Position numbers and translations under genes: made by a program. Below the pieces are notes generated by a model. It was given only the letters and a program-made list of their open reading frames with translations. It ran no database searches and was not told the origin of the DNA. Below are positions 1 to 11,929 of a DNA stretch of 64,000 bases, one piece after another. The DNA is from Heterobilharzia americana (taxonomy: Eukaryota > Platyhelminthes > Trematoda > Strigeidida > Schistosomatidae). The stretch spans positions 44,629,934 to 44,693,933 of the forward strand of contig OX104127.1 of NCBI GenBank assembly GCA_944470555.2, read 5' to 3'. The first letter of the stretch is position 1. Each line of letters starts with the position of its first letter.

Positions 1-454
1 CCCAAAACTGAATAATGCATAAAAGTATGACATATATTTTTTCATGAAGTATTTTTATGTACGGAAGTGTTTCTCTTCAGATTGATGAATGTTGCATATT
101 TTCTTAGTTGGTTAACCAGTAAAGTGAAAACTTCATTGATAGATAAGTAAACTGAATTCCTAATGTGAAACCAAAGAATAAATAAATCCATAAGGCTGAA
201 GTTTACATTCATATGATTGGCTAAGCTAAGTTGGGAGCCTCGGATTCGCTTGACTTTGAAACAGCTAAATAAAATTGTTCATATACCAAGTTTCTATTTT
301 GCATACGATCATGACGACATTTTGGAAACTGAATATTGAAGATTTTTTTTACTGTGAAAAAACTAAAGGTTAATCGCTGTAAAGAGCAAACTTCAGCCAC
401 AGTTCTTTTTAGACCAACACGCATTTTTGTGATGATACTTGCAATTTCCTGTTG
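1..454. other. No gene recognised
   Basis: AT-rich sequence with only short open frames (under 70 codons) on both strands. No motif, RNA or repeat match to the rest of the window was seen. Confidence 0.6.
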
Positions 455-617
455 TTATACAGGGTTGAATTGCTCGACCTCTTTTGGCAGATCGGCTGCT
501 ATGAGGATGACTCGATACTGTTGGATATTCTTGATGTTATATTAATCTTGGTAACTAGTAGAGGAATCCAGGACACGTATTTCGTCCTGATTAGGACTTA
601 CTCGTTAGCTGGATGTA
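455..617 (-). mobile_element. Family A (Sm-alpha-like) SINE fragment, hammerhead on minus strand
   Basis: Left part holds a block (TTGAATTGCTCGACC, then TGGCAGATCGGC) that recurs near 21990, 24245, 49505 and 63190. Next comes the reverse complement of a hammerhead (563-617). Read on the minus strand the core is CTAACGA instead of CTGATGA, so self-cleavage is unlikely, though the GTC cleavage triplet and GAAA remain. It abuts a plus-strand copy starting at 622, giving a divergent pair. Confidence 0.75.
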
Positions 618-621
618 TCTG

Positions 622-785
622 GCTTAGTGGACGATGCTCTGGGGTTTGAAGCAAAGGGTACTAGGTTCGAGCCTCAGTGGGAACAACATCAACCAGTGAG
701 GTGCAGGTACATCTAGCTGATAAGAAAGTCTCAAATAGGGCGAAACCCACGTCCTGGGTTTCTCTGCTAGTCACCAAGATAAACA
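622..785 (+). mobile_element. Family A (Sm-alpha-like) SINE with degraded hammerhead
   Basis: tRNA-like head: a box A-like stretch (CTTAGTGGACGATGCTCTGG) and a box B (GGTTCGAGCC) near 665. The hammerhead follows at about 705-757 with GAAA and a GTC triplet, but the core reads CTGATAA. The base at the G8 position, the general acid in known hammerheads, is A, and there is an insertion before stem II. Probably an inactive ribozyme. Confidence 0.8.
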
Positions 786-1164
786 TAACACACGTTTTCT
801 TGTCTATCAACTTATTTCACATCTGAATTACATCAGTTTTTTGTTTAACGAACGCTTATCGTTCTTATTATTATCTGCTTATTCGGTTACAAATATATTT
901 ACTTTCAGTCAATTAAGGTGAGCATACTTTCTATAAGAATCAGTCTTTCAAGTACTAGTAAGCCACCAAATTAAAATTAATTAGCTTTTTATGCCCTCTA
1001 TGCTTGTCAGAAAATCGGACAGAGTAGCTAAGATATGATGACAATATCACTGGTGACTAGCGGGTAAACAGTTCAGCTATCTAATGCTTAGCACTGACTG
1101 AAGTTTACCATCCAAGTATTTCAGTATTGCCATGACATGGCAGTGCACTACATATATGTATATA
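786..1164. other. No gene recognised
   Basis: AT-rich sequence with no open frame, repeat or RNA signal that I can support. Confidence 0.6.
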
Positions 1165-1300
1165 TATCAGCAGGGAGCCTTAGAGCTATATTTCGTGCTT
1201 GTTGGCACTCATCAGCACCCATTGAGAGACTTAGTCGAAGGACTTCGCTTAGTGCCAGCAATTTAGCAGTAGATAGCTACATTGGCTACCCGTTATTGAC
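1165..1300 (-). mobile_element. Family C SINE, minus strand
   Basis: Reverse complement of the family C unit. The 3' hammerhead region comes first on the plus strand (1177-1221), followed by a degraded head. It sits just left of a plus-strand family C copy, forming a divergent pair. Confidence 0.6.
1177..1221 (-). ncRNA. Family C hammerhead-like motif, stem I and III decayed
   Basis: On the minus strand it reads CTGATGA, a perfect 4-bp stem II (GTGC/GCAC around CAACAA), GAAA, then octamer ATATAGCT and C at the cleavage position. Core bases and stem II are intact. The octamer no longer pairs with itself and the stem I strands (TGGGTG and TAAGGC) do not match, so folding is doubtful. Confidence 0.5.
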
Positions 1301-1334
1301 CAGCCCGTGTTCACAATCCAGCCTTACAGGAGTT

Positions 1335-1490
1335 TAGTCATGACCTGAGTAGCTTCGTTGTAGAGTCTCGGTCTCCAGCATCGAGTGACACAAGTTCGAA
1401 TCACTGAGGGAACGTCAGTGTCTTCATATTTGGATAACGAGCAAAAAACCTAGGTCGAGGGATTTCTACCGATTGATTCCCCACGTTTAA
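1335..1490 (+). mobile_element. Family C SINE, plus strand
   Basis: A box B-like GTTCGAATCAC near 1395 is followed by a relic hammerhead: TAACGAG, then AAAA and the family C palindrome ACCTAGGT with GTC at about 1447-1456. The stem II loop is mostly deleted, so no ribozyme activity is expected. Confidence 0.6.
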
Positions 1491-2571
1491 CACCAGAAGT
1501 CAACACCATTAGAAAGAGGAGAGTCTTGAGTGTTCAGATAACCGTCTAACTAGAGTTTCACTTGAAACCTTCACTAGTTTATCTTCTGACTGTTCTAGTT
1601 TACAAGACAGTGTTTCAAGAATAGTCGGGAAGGATATAGGTATGCATAAAAACACAGAGAAATAATGACAAAACTTTTAGTGTCCAGTTTTATTTCATTG
1701 CTTTTATTCTAACAAAGACGTAGCAGGATAACGGCTATCACTTTCGTCAAAATTTCATGCGCATATTTGTTTGTGTACTTATGTATGGTGCACTCGTGTC
1801 ACAACATAGGTGTACTGGTGTACCTGTTGTTTTAGCAACAGAGTTTTATTCAGGTCACTCTCTGAAATAATGCTTAAAAATGACAAATTATGTAAAACCA
1901 TTTCAACAAAGTCTGCTATATAACTTTTTTTCTAAAAGAAGATTTATGAGTGTCCCTATTGCTGGATAAAAATAAAGTTACGAAAACTTTGTAAAATGTC
2001 TTTTTTGTTCTCAGAAAGAACAGATTTATCTACAACTTGCTTCACCAAGATTTTTGTTTTTAAATATTTAAGTTTAGCGAATATCACAACAAAAAATTGG
2101 TTTACGAAAACAGAATTTCTCCAATATGTTCACAGTTAAGAAGACTATCAGTGGATGTTTGATAGTAATCGGTGGAGTGCGCTTGTTATCGCTACTTCTT
2201 GGAACTCATTAGGAAGAAGTCGACTACACTGCTGAATAGCTCAGGTAACTTTGAAGATTATAACCCATGCCATGGGAGCAGAAGTCAGAGTTTTACCATT
2301 TGTATATTTTACCGATAACTGATTCCCATTAAGTAACGAGCCAAGTACAAGGGTTCCAAACTCAGAAGTACCTAATGTTTTACTGTTTAACCTCAGTGCT
2401 ATTTAAGGAACTAACAATCAAGCCACTATCCCGGGTGACTATAGCTCTATTGTATCATTAAACAGTGCGAAAATTGTTTTTCGTTTCTGTAAATACTGAA
2501 AAATACAAAAGTTGGGCTTGGCTCAAGTGGTATAGACTAAATCTTCCAAACCATGTGTCATGATGATGAAA
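1491..2571. other. No gene recognised
   Basis: AT-rich, no open frame of note. A short stretch near 2518-2545 (GCTCAAGTGGTATAGAC) is faintly box A-like but lacks a clear box B, so it is not called. Confidence 0.55.
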
Positions 2572-2601
2572 TCAGCACAAACTTTCTGAAGTTTGTGCTG
2601 A
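2572..2601. repeat. Perfect 13-bp hairpin
   Basis: TCAGCACAAACTT pairs perfectly with AAGTTTGTGCTGA across a 4-base loop (TCTG). No U-tract follows and no adjacent gene is seen; function unknown. Confidence 0.8.
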
Positions 2602-2929
2602 AGATCTTGTCTAGAATGACAATGAAAGCTTCACGATTTAACCATGCAGCTCGAAAAACACAATACCATCAAAACTATCCTCCTGAGCTATTCTCCATCA
2701 CCTCAGAAACACTTTTGATAAGTTGAATGTTTCAGATCCTACAGATTTAATTTGTTATTCAGTTACTCAATCTCAAAGCTTCTTTTTTCGCATAAGTAAG
2801 AATAATATATTTTCATTTTCATACAGCTGGTTTTCGTTATGGCTTAAGGTTAAGTTTGCACGATTAACGAGTCTAATGAAGCATCCTGATAGTGCCCAGT
2901 ATTTAGTAATGGATGTTTGATAGGATTCT

Positions 2930-3015
2930 TATAGATGAAGATCTGGACCCAGTGACCTCCGGGTTATCAGCCTAGTGCTGTATCAGCTGAGCTTCGAGAC
3001 CAAGATGACAACCAT
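2930..3015 (-). mobile_element. Family D tRNA-like SINE fragment
   Basis: Reverse complement contains GCTCAGCTGATACAGC (box A-like) and a degraded box B, followed by CTGGGTCCAGATCTTC, as in other D copies. It is partnered by a plus-strand D copy at 3222, again heads together. Confidence 0.5.
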
Positions 3016-3221
3016 ATCTTAATTTCACTCAACAAGGGTTTTGCTCAACTGCTAACCATGGCTATCTCAGACAGTCAACTTAATAATCAATATGATGCTA
3101 TTTCTTCCTAATTCAGCCGTATTTGAAATAACATTAGAGTTTCTGGCTGCTTATCCAGCGTGAATACGATGAACGGACAGTGAAGCATCACGAATTCACA
3201 TAGCAACCGGGTTAAACCCTT

Positions 3222-3365
3222 TGTTGATTGAAGTCAAATTAAAATCTAGTCAACAGTTGTGTTTCATACTTCAGGCGATCGAGTACCGGGCTGGTTTGAA
3301 TCCTACTGCAAACCAGATTTTCGCTTCACCTTCAATCATCACTCAGTGTAAATCATATTTTGTCA
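3222..3365 (+). mobile_element. Family D tRNA-like SINE
   Basis: Shares with the copy at 38700-38850 the leading TCTAGTCAACAGT, a box B-like GGTTTGAATCC and the tail ACCAGATTTTCGCTTCACC with an ATCATCAC stretch. Box A is poorly kept. No hammerhead motif found. Confidence 0.6.
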
Positions 3366-4535
3366 AGCTTCGTACTGGTTCACTGGAGTTCTGTAAAGTG
3401 AGTGGAACGAAATCGGTTAATTTTCAAGGCTTTAGTAGTTTGAAATTCAGTACATTCTTTCCGTAAATTTGAATATCCGGTGAAAATGTGGCTTGGTAGG
3501 GGGAGGATGGACCTAAGTCTATGGTTCTCCATTTATTCAGTAGGCACAAATACGAATTGTTATGCCGACGGCTACCCATCATCTTATGACAAAATTCACC
3601 TATAAGCATAAGGATAGATGATCTTAGTGATGACGCTAGGAGAATGGAGTTACGATACCACTAATAATTTCAGTAATGAAAAGTACACTTCCAATTAATA
3701 CGAGACGTGAATAATGAAACAATGATAAAAGTAAACAGGGCTAATAATGAGTGGATAAAACATATCTATTTACTGGTCTGTGGAGATTGGTTTTTTGTTA
3801 AGGTAGCTTACAATCCCAACTGACTTTATTTGAAAGATCATTCAGATAACAATTAGTGATTCTCCATGAGATGGATTTCCTGTGGGATCAGCTGGGTCAG
3901 AAGTTGAGACTACTGCACGCAAAAGGCATTGGATGATGGCCGGAAGTAGTAAAATGAAGACCATTGGATTCCAACTCAGTGACTGAGTGGCAACTCATCC
4001 GCCGTGAGAACTTACTTTCCTGGGCTATCGCCCTCATATATTTGTAAGTGTATATCTCTTACACAAGACAAAATAGCTGTTCAGTACTCCCTGGTGTTCA
4101 GGGGGTCCTTGGTGTACCAATGTAAATACCGAGAAGAGCTATCTAAAGAGTCCTATACAGAAGAAAACATGTGTTCCAGTCATTACTAAACATGCAACCA
4201 GTTCATTGGACGATTGGATGCACTAACCAATACCTCTTTTTTGCAGATATTATGTGTTTTACGTAAGGTCCGGTTTGAATTCACTTTATTTTATAAAGAT
4301 TTCACTGTAATACCTACATTATCTTCTATCATCAGGAACTCTTTGTAGGAAAAGTTGTATCTTATTAGCTAGGAAAAACGAATCAACTCTTTCGATATGT
4401 ATTGGTACTTATATTCTCTAACTGACTGTCATGTCTTTCCCAATTGATCGGTCTTTGTATGAGGTCCTATATGGTTGTTTCAGTGCTTCCTGGAGGTTAA
4501 TTGTGATGTGTCTGACCATTGATAAGTCAGCGGCA
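3366..4535. other. No gene; one family B SINE fragment
   Basis: Mostly unique AT-rich DNA. Around 3955-4020 is a fragment of the family B head (ACCATTGGATTCCAACTCAG, then ACTGAGTGGCAAC). Short open frames on both strands have no recognisable domain. Confidence 0.5.
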
Positions 4536-4539
4536 CAGC

Positions 4540-4615
4540 CTGGAATGCTGACATATCTTTAATAGGACGAAACACATGTCTTTGATGCCACTGCTAGCCA
4601 TCAACAATCAAATTA
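4540..4615 (+). mobile_element. Family A SINE 3' remnant
   Basis: Contains AATAGGACGAAAC, then ATGTC and CCACTGCTAGCCATC, the 3' half of the family A hammerhead and tail. The 5' half of the core is not recognisable. Confidence 0.6.
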
Positions 4616-4754
4616 CATCTAAATTAGTTCTCAGGCAATTTCAAGACATTTGCTAGGATCCGATACACCGATACAGACCAATCAGTTTGGTTCAAATAAC
4701 AATCAACAGGAAATTACAGGTATCCTTAAGTAACAAATAATACCCGTTTCACAA

Positions 4755-4930
4755 GAAATGGTCCTTGTGACTCAGTACTGCTCTTCATAACGCTCTGGCA
4801 TTTGAAGTAACGGGCGGTGGGTTCGGATCTCAACGGAAATATCATCACTATCTGGGACATAGTTATATTCATCAGATGAGTCTTAAGTAGGATGAAACGT
4901 GAGTCGTAAATTCTACTGTTAACCACCACT
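4755..4930 (+). mobile_element. Family A SINE with mutated hammerhead
   Basis: Head near 4762-4835 with box A-like GACTCAGTACTGC, TAACGCTCTGGCATTTGAAG and box B-like GGGTTCGGATCTC. The hammerhead core reads CAGATGAG (U4 changed to A), stem II AGTCTTAAGTAGGAT, then GAAA, and an octamer ACGTGAGT before C. Loss of U4 makes cleavage unlikely. Confidence 0.75.
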
Positions 4931-5164
4931 AATATAATCTAATCACAGTTTTTGTATTCGCTCACTTTGATTATCAAAGCAGGATTCATGAAAAAAGCAG
5001 TGCATCGTCTTACAATCAGTTAGCATCATGCAGAAGTTTTAAACTTAAAAGTGATATTTAACTATGCCAATTACGAACTGCATCATTCTCAAAACTGTAT
5101 CAATGACACAAGGAAACCAAATCCAAAGAAATATGAACATTTACGTGCCTAAAGTGATCTTTTA

Positions 5165-5345
5165 TATGTTAGTTGCTTGGAGGCAATCGGCAGGAAGCCA
5201 TGGACCTAGGTTTCGTGTTTGTTAGGACTCGTCAGCAAGGAGTATCCGCAACCTCGATGAAACTGACGTCCCGCCTGCAAATTTAAATCCCCGCCTCATC
5301 CAGTGTTGTAGTCAGTGACTTTACCACTGACTCATTAGGTTCGCG
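5165..5345 (-). mobile_element. Family C SINE, minus strand
   Basis: Full-looking minus-strand copy: hammerhead at the left (5197-5241), then toward the right the head, including a decayed box B (AATTTAAATCCCCGC) and ACCACTGACTCA (complement of box A). Confidence 0.75.
5197..5241 (-). ncRNA. Family C hammerhead ribozyme candidate, core complete
   Basis: Minus-strand reading: stem I TCCTTG/CATGGC (four of six pairs), core CTGACGA, stem II GTCC...ACAC (two pairs), GAAA, perfect palindrome ACCTAGGT as stem III, and C at the cleavage position. All invariant core bases are present; stem II is the weak part. Confidence 0.6.
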
Positions 5346-6660
5346 ACTGGCATCCTTTATACATGATCCATTATATTTTATCAGTCTAAATCAGGTAAAA
5401 CCAAATACAGTTGAAACCATTGAAATTGACTAGTTTGGCGTGCGCGCACATACACACACACGTGAACATACAATTAGCAGGTGACAAGAGATTTCCAACA
5501 TAGACCACTTATTCATTTTCAGACATTGAAGAATGAAGAGAGAGAGAGAGAAGAAGGACGAAACGAGTAGAAGTGTAATTTGGTTTAAAATTTTGTCAGT
5601 TTGAAACGAAAGATTAGGAAGAAGAATTGGCTTGTTATTTCGGTAAAAACTAATGCATGATACTTTGCAAATAGAATTAATTATCAATTCATTTATATTG
5701 CAACCAATGTAGAAATAGGCAGAAACAGGTGTTCCTCAGTCATTTGCGCTGTAACATGAGAATGAGATCGTTCTCACCGTCAAACTTAAAACTCTCTCAC
5801 TGTACTTTCCAACAAAAACCACCGCCAATAAAGCAGTCATTGAAAATCAGCAGGTTATGCCATAAAGCTCAACAGTATTGCGCTACACTAACTATTTTCC
5901 AGGGCAAAAAAATATATGCGTCAACAAGCTGTTAAGAGATCACGTTCACCATTAGATTGGTAAACCTAATTCTAGAGATAAGTATTTTCAAGCATTAATG
6001 AAATTTTTTGTCAGACAGTCCATGGAGCTGAAACCCTTTTCACGGTACCACAGGCTCTCTTACTGATACACTGATGGTTGTTTATACCCCTATAAAGGGA
6101 GTGCGTATTTGCCACCTCAACACTGCAGAGGTTTTCTCAGTCCAGTGTTATAAACCTGATCATTACGTTCAAAAAAGATCCATACAATCTCTAATTTTAC
6201 TTTGGTTGTAGTCTCCTAAGAGATTTTATTCATTTCTTTGTTTACTCTTTGTTTATTTATTGTAGTCGTGCAAGCAGTTTTTTATAACCTTCAGGTGACC
6301 TTCTAGCCGTTATCATCTTGTGACTTCATTGGTCTTTTTTGACGATCTTGTGTTGGAACATTAGCTACTGGTGGATACATATTTTGTTGCAACCATGATT
6401 ACGATGGACGGCTTTTGAAAATGATTCTCTGAAAAGAAAACTTTCTTTACTTAAATGTCTTTTATAACAGGAAATTTGGTATAAAATTCACTGGTCAGCT
6501 TTATCAACTTCAGAAGTCTGTTAACATATGAAACTTTTCAGCGATTTGGAGGTTTGTGGGAAATTATTTATTGATTTCAATTTGATATTCATCATGGACT
6601 AAAATCAGTCAGAGAACCATTAAAAACTTGGCAGCAGTGAACAGCTGTAGGAAAATGTGA
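5346..6660. other. No gene; two short microsatellites
   Basis: A CA-type tract lies near 5442-5462 and an AG tract near 5536-5553. An open frame of about 85 codons on the minus strand (5430-5687) runs through both and has no recognisable domain. Confidence 0.55.
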
Positions 6661-6663
6661 ATA

Positions 6664-6835
6664 ATTGGATTCTGACACAGTAGCTCAGTGGTAACGTGCT
6701 TGCTGTGAAATCTAAAGCTGATGGGGTCATGTTTGTGCATTGTTGAGGAGTCCCATGCTAGGAAAAAACAACTGTCTAGTGCTCCTAGGTTTTCAATGGT
6801 TTTCTAACTGATGTCAGTACACGATGAATGCCAAC
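6664..6835 (+). mobile_element. Family B SINE with mutated hammerhead
   Basis: Head GTAGCTCAGTGGTAACGTGC (box A-like) with a decayed box B, then a hammerhead: stem I GCATTG/TAGTGC pairs at all six positions using wobbles, but the core is TTGAGGA and GACGAAAC has become GAAAAAAC. The tail includes CAACTGTCTAGTGCTCC and ends in GATGAATGCCAAC, as in other B copies. Confidence 0.75.
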
Positions 6836-7029
6836 ATAAAACGTTTCGTTCAGACATGAAATTAAGCTATATGTGATTGTCTTCCTTTGTAGACTAATCT
6901 ATGTATATATCGGCTAGCTTTTGCAGACAAAGAAACGTCTGAACAGTAGTAACTTCTTAAAGTTGCTAACATCCATATAGACAATTTTATCCCTAAATAG
7001 CGTAATGCCTCTTACATGTCTGGAAAAAA

Positions 7030-7200
7030 CTAGCTGGAAGCCCTCCACCTAGGTTGCGACCTTGTTGAAACTCGTCAGCAAGGCATATCCGCAACGTCAA
7101 GGCGACTGTTGCCCCGCTAGATATTCAAGACCACGTCACCCAGTATTGTAGTCATCGACGTTACCACTGAGGTGTTCAGGACTGACCTCCCGTAGGACTG
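7030..7200 (-). mobile_element. Family C SINE, minus strand
   Basis: Contains the palindrome ACCTAGGT and the core CTGACGA (reverse complement), but GAAA reads GCAA, so the ribozyme is damaged. The head lies to the right with CGACGTTACCACTGAGG (complement of box A). Confidence 0.7.
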
Positions 7201-8800
7201 AAAAACCCCTCTCAAATGAATCTTCGTTCTGTACTGAATGAGGAAGTTGGAATAACCAGTATGCAGTCCAGAATAACTAGCACATATCCCTGTTCAGACG
7301 GGTCGAGGCATATAAATGGTTCACTACGTCCATTGTGGAAAACCTTTTTCAAACATGATACTGATACTCATTTCTTAAGTCCCACTTGTTTTATCTGATG
7401 TACACGTGCAATAGGAATTTAAGAAGGAACTATTTCTCCTTTGACGAAAGAGATTCACTGAGTATCGATTTTAATTGTCAAGGACTCAGGTTTCAGTGCT
7501 ACACTTGACTTGATATAACCATATAAACTTGTTCCTCTGTAAACATATCCATAGTGAGTAATTAATGGTTATATAACTGATCCGCTTTCATTTCACTATT
7601 CACCGATACTGAATTTGTACGTAAACAGACTAGTAAAGGATACCAGTATGAAATATGGAACAACTGAAAGAAATTCTCGACGAAAGTAAATCACATTTAG
7701 TTAGGCATGAATAGATACGAACTTTTAACCAGTGACTACCTTGACCGTTCCTACTGTAGCACTACTACCAGAATTATGAACAGAAGGTCATTTTAAATTC
7801 TGAGTAGATTGACAACCCTAAAACTGATCAACCACAGTTTTTTAAGTTAAGCAAAGTAAAACTGCTTAATTGTTTATGCGAACACTTTCATGGAGTGTCC
7901 ATTCATTATTAACTAAAGATGACACAACTTTTGACTTAATTATCTCATACTTCATCGTACAATAGTTTTCAGAATAACTGCATAAATTTTGCATATTACT
8001 GATTGCCGAAATGCTTCAAAACAATGGACAGGAATGCCTTGGCACAGATATCATGCCATGCATTATCTCTCATATAATAACTCTGCGGTTCCAATTCTCT
8101 TAAATATATTCCACAATCAGTAATACCAGTACCCAAATACTTCATTATAATCAGTCTACTGTAGGCGTTTAACATCAACTGGTACCGAAGTTATACCATA
8201 CACTTCAGAGCTGGATGAATTCATTGATTAAGAAGGAAATGTTCTTCTGAGCTTTTGTATTCCCCTTGTTTAGGAGCGGCAGTAGACAAAGGACCTAAAC
8301 ACAATGTTTCCTGATGACTACCTTTGTATATTTACCTCCACTCACCCAATTAATGATGATGAAGTTTGCCACCGTTTCTAATATTCTAAAATGAATCACT
8401 TACGCAGGCGAGGGTGTAGCTGCAAGCTAAGGAAACAGATACTTCCCTGAAAATATAATTCCAATGGAGAATGTTAGTGAAAAAACTTTCATTGACATGT
8501 TGTTTATCAACCTCAGTGAAATAACAGTAAATCTGAACCGGTAATCGGTACAACTAAAAGTCCACATCTATCTATACCGAATTAAATGAGTCCCATCAAC
8601 TATTTTGTTTTAAATACAATGAAAGGTATACCAACCTAGATTCAGTAAATAATTGAGCATAAAAGTCTCCCAAGGGAACAAAAGTTAATCATTCCGGAAA
8701 CCAATTTATTTGTCACGCTATTTTCGAATAAAAATAAGATATACGTTAAAAAACATTTTCTCAGAAATAATAAGCCTCCCCGCAATGAAATTTATTTGAG
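7201..8800. other. No gene recognised
   Basis: AT-rich DNA with scattered frames of 60 codons or fewer. Nothing repeats elsewhere in the window as far as I can see. Confidence 0.55.
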
Positions 8801-9189
8801 CTGGCAATAAGGTGAAAAATAAATAAGAAAATAAAATCAACTAAAGATTATCAAAATAAACATGGTGATCTCGCAGGCCTACACAGATTAGTTAACCAGT
8901 TCTGCAGTTTAATAATGGAGCAAAAGAATGGATGAAAACGGAAGATTGGGCATATAGCTACCAACACTACCCAATAAAAACAATATAACCGATAAAACAA
9001 AACAACTTCAAAACACAAGGAAAATACAAAACATAAAATTAAACTTATTCCTCACTGGAATCGGAGGGACGAAATGACACCGGTTGATGAAAGCCTTCGC
9101 GAAGCAAATAGGCCCATGTGTCTTCTCCCCCTCGATGAAAGCGAAATTAGGAATGGGGACATGAAATGTCCGCACCACGTTTGGAGCGA

Positions 9190-9340
<151 letters not shown>

Positions 9341-9341
<1 letters not shown>

Positions 9342-9960
9342 CAGGAAGAACAAATCATGTGGGGATCAAATTGCAGCGCTACACTACACTACACATCATC
9401 ATAGAACAGAGCATAGAATGAATGGCATTCAAATGGATCTGCAGCTCAACTTCATCAACTTTGAAAAGGCCTTCGATCAGGGCGTCGACCGAGAAGTGAT
9501 TTGGTGGCTGCTGCTTCAACACTACGGTTTTAGTGACCCAATTCTCAATCTATCTCATTCAACAGCAGCTATATGCCATATGATGAGGCTACATGGCAGC
9601 CAAGTGATTCACAATGGACAGCTGAGCTCAGTGATGCCTACGAAGTGAAGACAGGGGACAGGAGTGAGACAAGGCTAGCACCTACTATCACCGGTAACCT
9701 TCCTGATGGTGGTCGACTGCAGTCGACTGGACTGGATCACGCAGCGAAGTGTGAGTAGCTGTGGGAAATGGGCGTACGCTGGCTGGCTGGACCGACGAAA
9801 AGACCTCAGGAGAAGCTTTGGATTTCGCCAACAATGATGATTTATGTCTAATGTCTTGTGGCACAAACTCGAAGATCTACAGGCGAAAACTAAGAAGTTG
9901 GGAGAAGAGGTGAGACGAGGCGAGGCGAGGAGAGACAGGGCAGCGAAGGTGACACTTCCT
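9341..9960 (+). pseudogene. Reverse transcriptase core remnant (copy 1)
   Basis: Directly after the GGCT tract an open frame reads GFRKNKSCGDQIAA and continues to NFINFEKAFDQGVDREV, matching RT motifs around the first catalytic Asp of APE-RT elements. Later parts (GVRQG, then LSPVTFLMVVDW near 9665-9740, and HKLEDLQAKTKKL near 9860) lie in different frames. The segment expected to carry the second catalytic motif reads FANN with extra bases, so the catalytic site is broken. Confidence 0.8.
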
Positions 9961-10319
9961 TCAGGTGAGCGTAGAGGAGACAGAGGTGATGAGGATTCTC
10001 AACCACCACCACCAACAACATCAACAACAAGCATCGATCACCACGAACAGGAGAAATCTAAAAGAAGTAGTCTCTTTCACTTACGTAGGCAGGGCAGCAT
10101 AGTTTCAACTGTGGGGGGCAGCACAGGCACAGATGAAGATGTGAGAGCCAGCCAGGATGGGAAATACAGCAAGACAGGCCCTCCTGCATGGATCTGAAAT
10201 CAGTATAGAGATCTAATGCACTGCACTGCACTGCACTGCACTGGACTCAACATAAAGCGTGAACAATATCCGGATTTTCAACACTGATTCTGTCAAGTAA
10301 TTCAGTGCTTCTATGTAAT

Positions 10320-10800
10320 GGTTGGGAGACTTGGCGCGTCACGAAAAGTATTTCCAACAAACTGCAGACATGCATCACATCTACAGCTGCCGCCTACACT
10401 CACTCGATACTGACACTGAAGATGGAGATTATATGGCCAGAACAATAATAAGAATAAGCAACAAAGCACAAGGAACTCTGACTGGCCATGCAACCAACCA
10501 ACCAACCAAAGAGGCAACAACCTATGGCCCAACAAATATGCATAGGAATATGGAGATGGATTGGATTGGGCATAGACCGAGAAGACCGATTGGGGACATC
10601 AGGCTGCAGGCCATGCCGTGCCAGGCCGTCGAGTGGAACCGAAATGGGAAACGACGAGTTGGGCATTCGAGGCGAGGGTGACGTGGAGGAGATGGTGTGA
10701 GGAAGAAATGAAAGGTTGTGGGCAGTGGTGGAGCCAGGTTGAAGAGACTGCAGAGAAGAGAGTGAGATGGTGACGTGCTAGTGAAGCCGTATGTTCCACT
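10320..10800 (+). pseudogene. RT C-terminal region remnant (copy 1)
   Basis: Fragments in shifting frames resemble the C-terminal part of such RTs: WIGHRPRRP near 10565, WNRNGKRRVGH near 10637, and TWRRWCEEEMKG with WWSQVEETAEKRVRW near 10685-10770. The order and spacing fit the family, but no continuous frame exists. Pentanucleotide GCACT repeats at 10215-10242 precede it. Confidence 0.7.
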
Positions 10801-11010
10801 AGGAACCCAGGGGATAAATAATAATAGGATTTAGGCGTCCATAAATCCGCTGTCATCTTTTGCCAATTATGTGTTGCTCATCTGGGAGGAAAGGTGAAAA
10901 GGATGTTAAATTTTTTGCTGAATCACTGTAATCATTTTGTTGTTGTCTTTGAAATAATAGTATTTATCTGCCCACCTGTTCGGGAATCACAGCAAAGCGC
11001 TACTTGCCTC

Positions 11011-11150
11011 ATGGTAGTTAGCAGTGGAATACAGCACTCAAGTTTCGTTCCATTTGAGACACGCTAGCCAGATGTACCTAAACATCAGTAAATGATATTG
11101 TTCCCACTGACGCTGGAACCCAGGATCGAATATTCAATGTAGTTCCATTT
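11011..11150 (-). mobile_element. Family A SINE, minus strand, degraded
   Basis: Contains AGCAGTGGAAT, GTTTCGTTCCATTTGAGAC and CCAGATGTACCT, the reversed 3' half of family A, then a decayed head. The core on the minus strand is CTAGCGT, so inactive. The stem III octamer ACTTGAGT still pairs with itself, with one wobble. Confidence 0.7.
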
Positions 11151-11377
11151 CAAAACACTCCCTAAAAAATAAACACCCTCTCGAATATGATTGTACTACG
11201 TACATAATTCTCTTTATGTGCATAATGTGCTCATGAAGGTAACAACTACATCACTGAAGGCCCCTCAATGTCTTCTCATCACACAGAAAAATATCTGATT
11301 GTCACTGACTGTTTTGTGTGACAGAAAATTGTTGAAAATTACACTTCAGACAATGCAGAGTACAGATTTTAACAAGA

Positions 11378-11662
11378 AGAAATGTAGGAAACGACGAGGC
11401 TGAGATGCAGGAAAGAATGTTTATCATTGACATCATGTACAGTAGTAATGAAACACTGTACACCTTTCATTAAGATAGTCATTTGCACAATGTACTTCAT
11501 TTCCTCTTCTGCTTCTGTCTCGATTTGCGCTTAATACGCTTAAATTGTCTTTTGTGTTTCTCTGGACAGAATCTTTATCCATTGCTGGTAATTGCCTATG
11601 ATTTCTGCCACCCTCTCAACACATACTACTCATATCCATTCTGATCAGCAGTGCCCACTACA
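11378..11662 (+). repeat. Dispersed repeat R2, copy 1
   Basis: About 285 bp with an inverted, diverged second copy at 40060-40345; shared stretches include GTAGGAAACGA, GGTAATTGCCTATGATTTCTG (with changes) and GAGAAACACAAAAGACAA-like sequence. No coding or RNA signal recognised; it may be a retroelement untranslated region. Confidence 0.7.
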
Positions 11663-11929
11663 AAAGCATCTGAATATTAAACAAATCAAAAAAGTAAAAG
11701 TGACTGAATCGTTCAATTACAGCTCTATCGATAAAAGTCTATTCGAATTAGATTGGACATTCATTAGTATTGTTTCTTTGTTCGATACTGCTTTTTTGCG
11801 CTAAATTCTGATAGACTACTTTTTGGTGAGGATCAAAGTAGTATTTAAAACTTTGCTGTCAATTTTCTTTCGTATATAACAATTACTTGTTCACAAGCAC
11901 GAGTGGACTATCCAGGTGGCCCACTTGAA

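Noticed and set aside
9844..10197. 117-codon frame repeated in all three retroelement copies as a conserved protein
   Set aside because: It starts inside the broken RT core and continues through GAGGC repeats and CCA runs. Its sequence is shared because the copies are recent, not because a protein is conserved.
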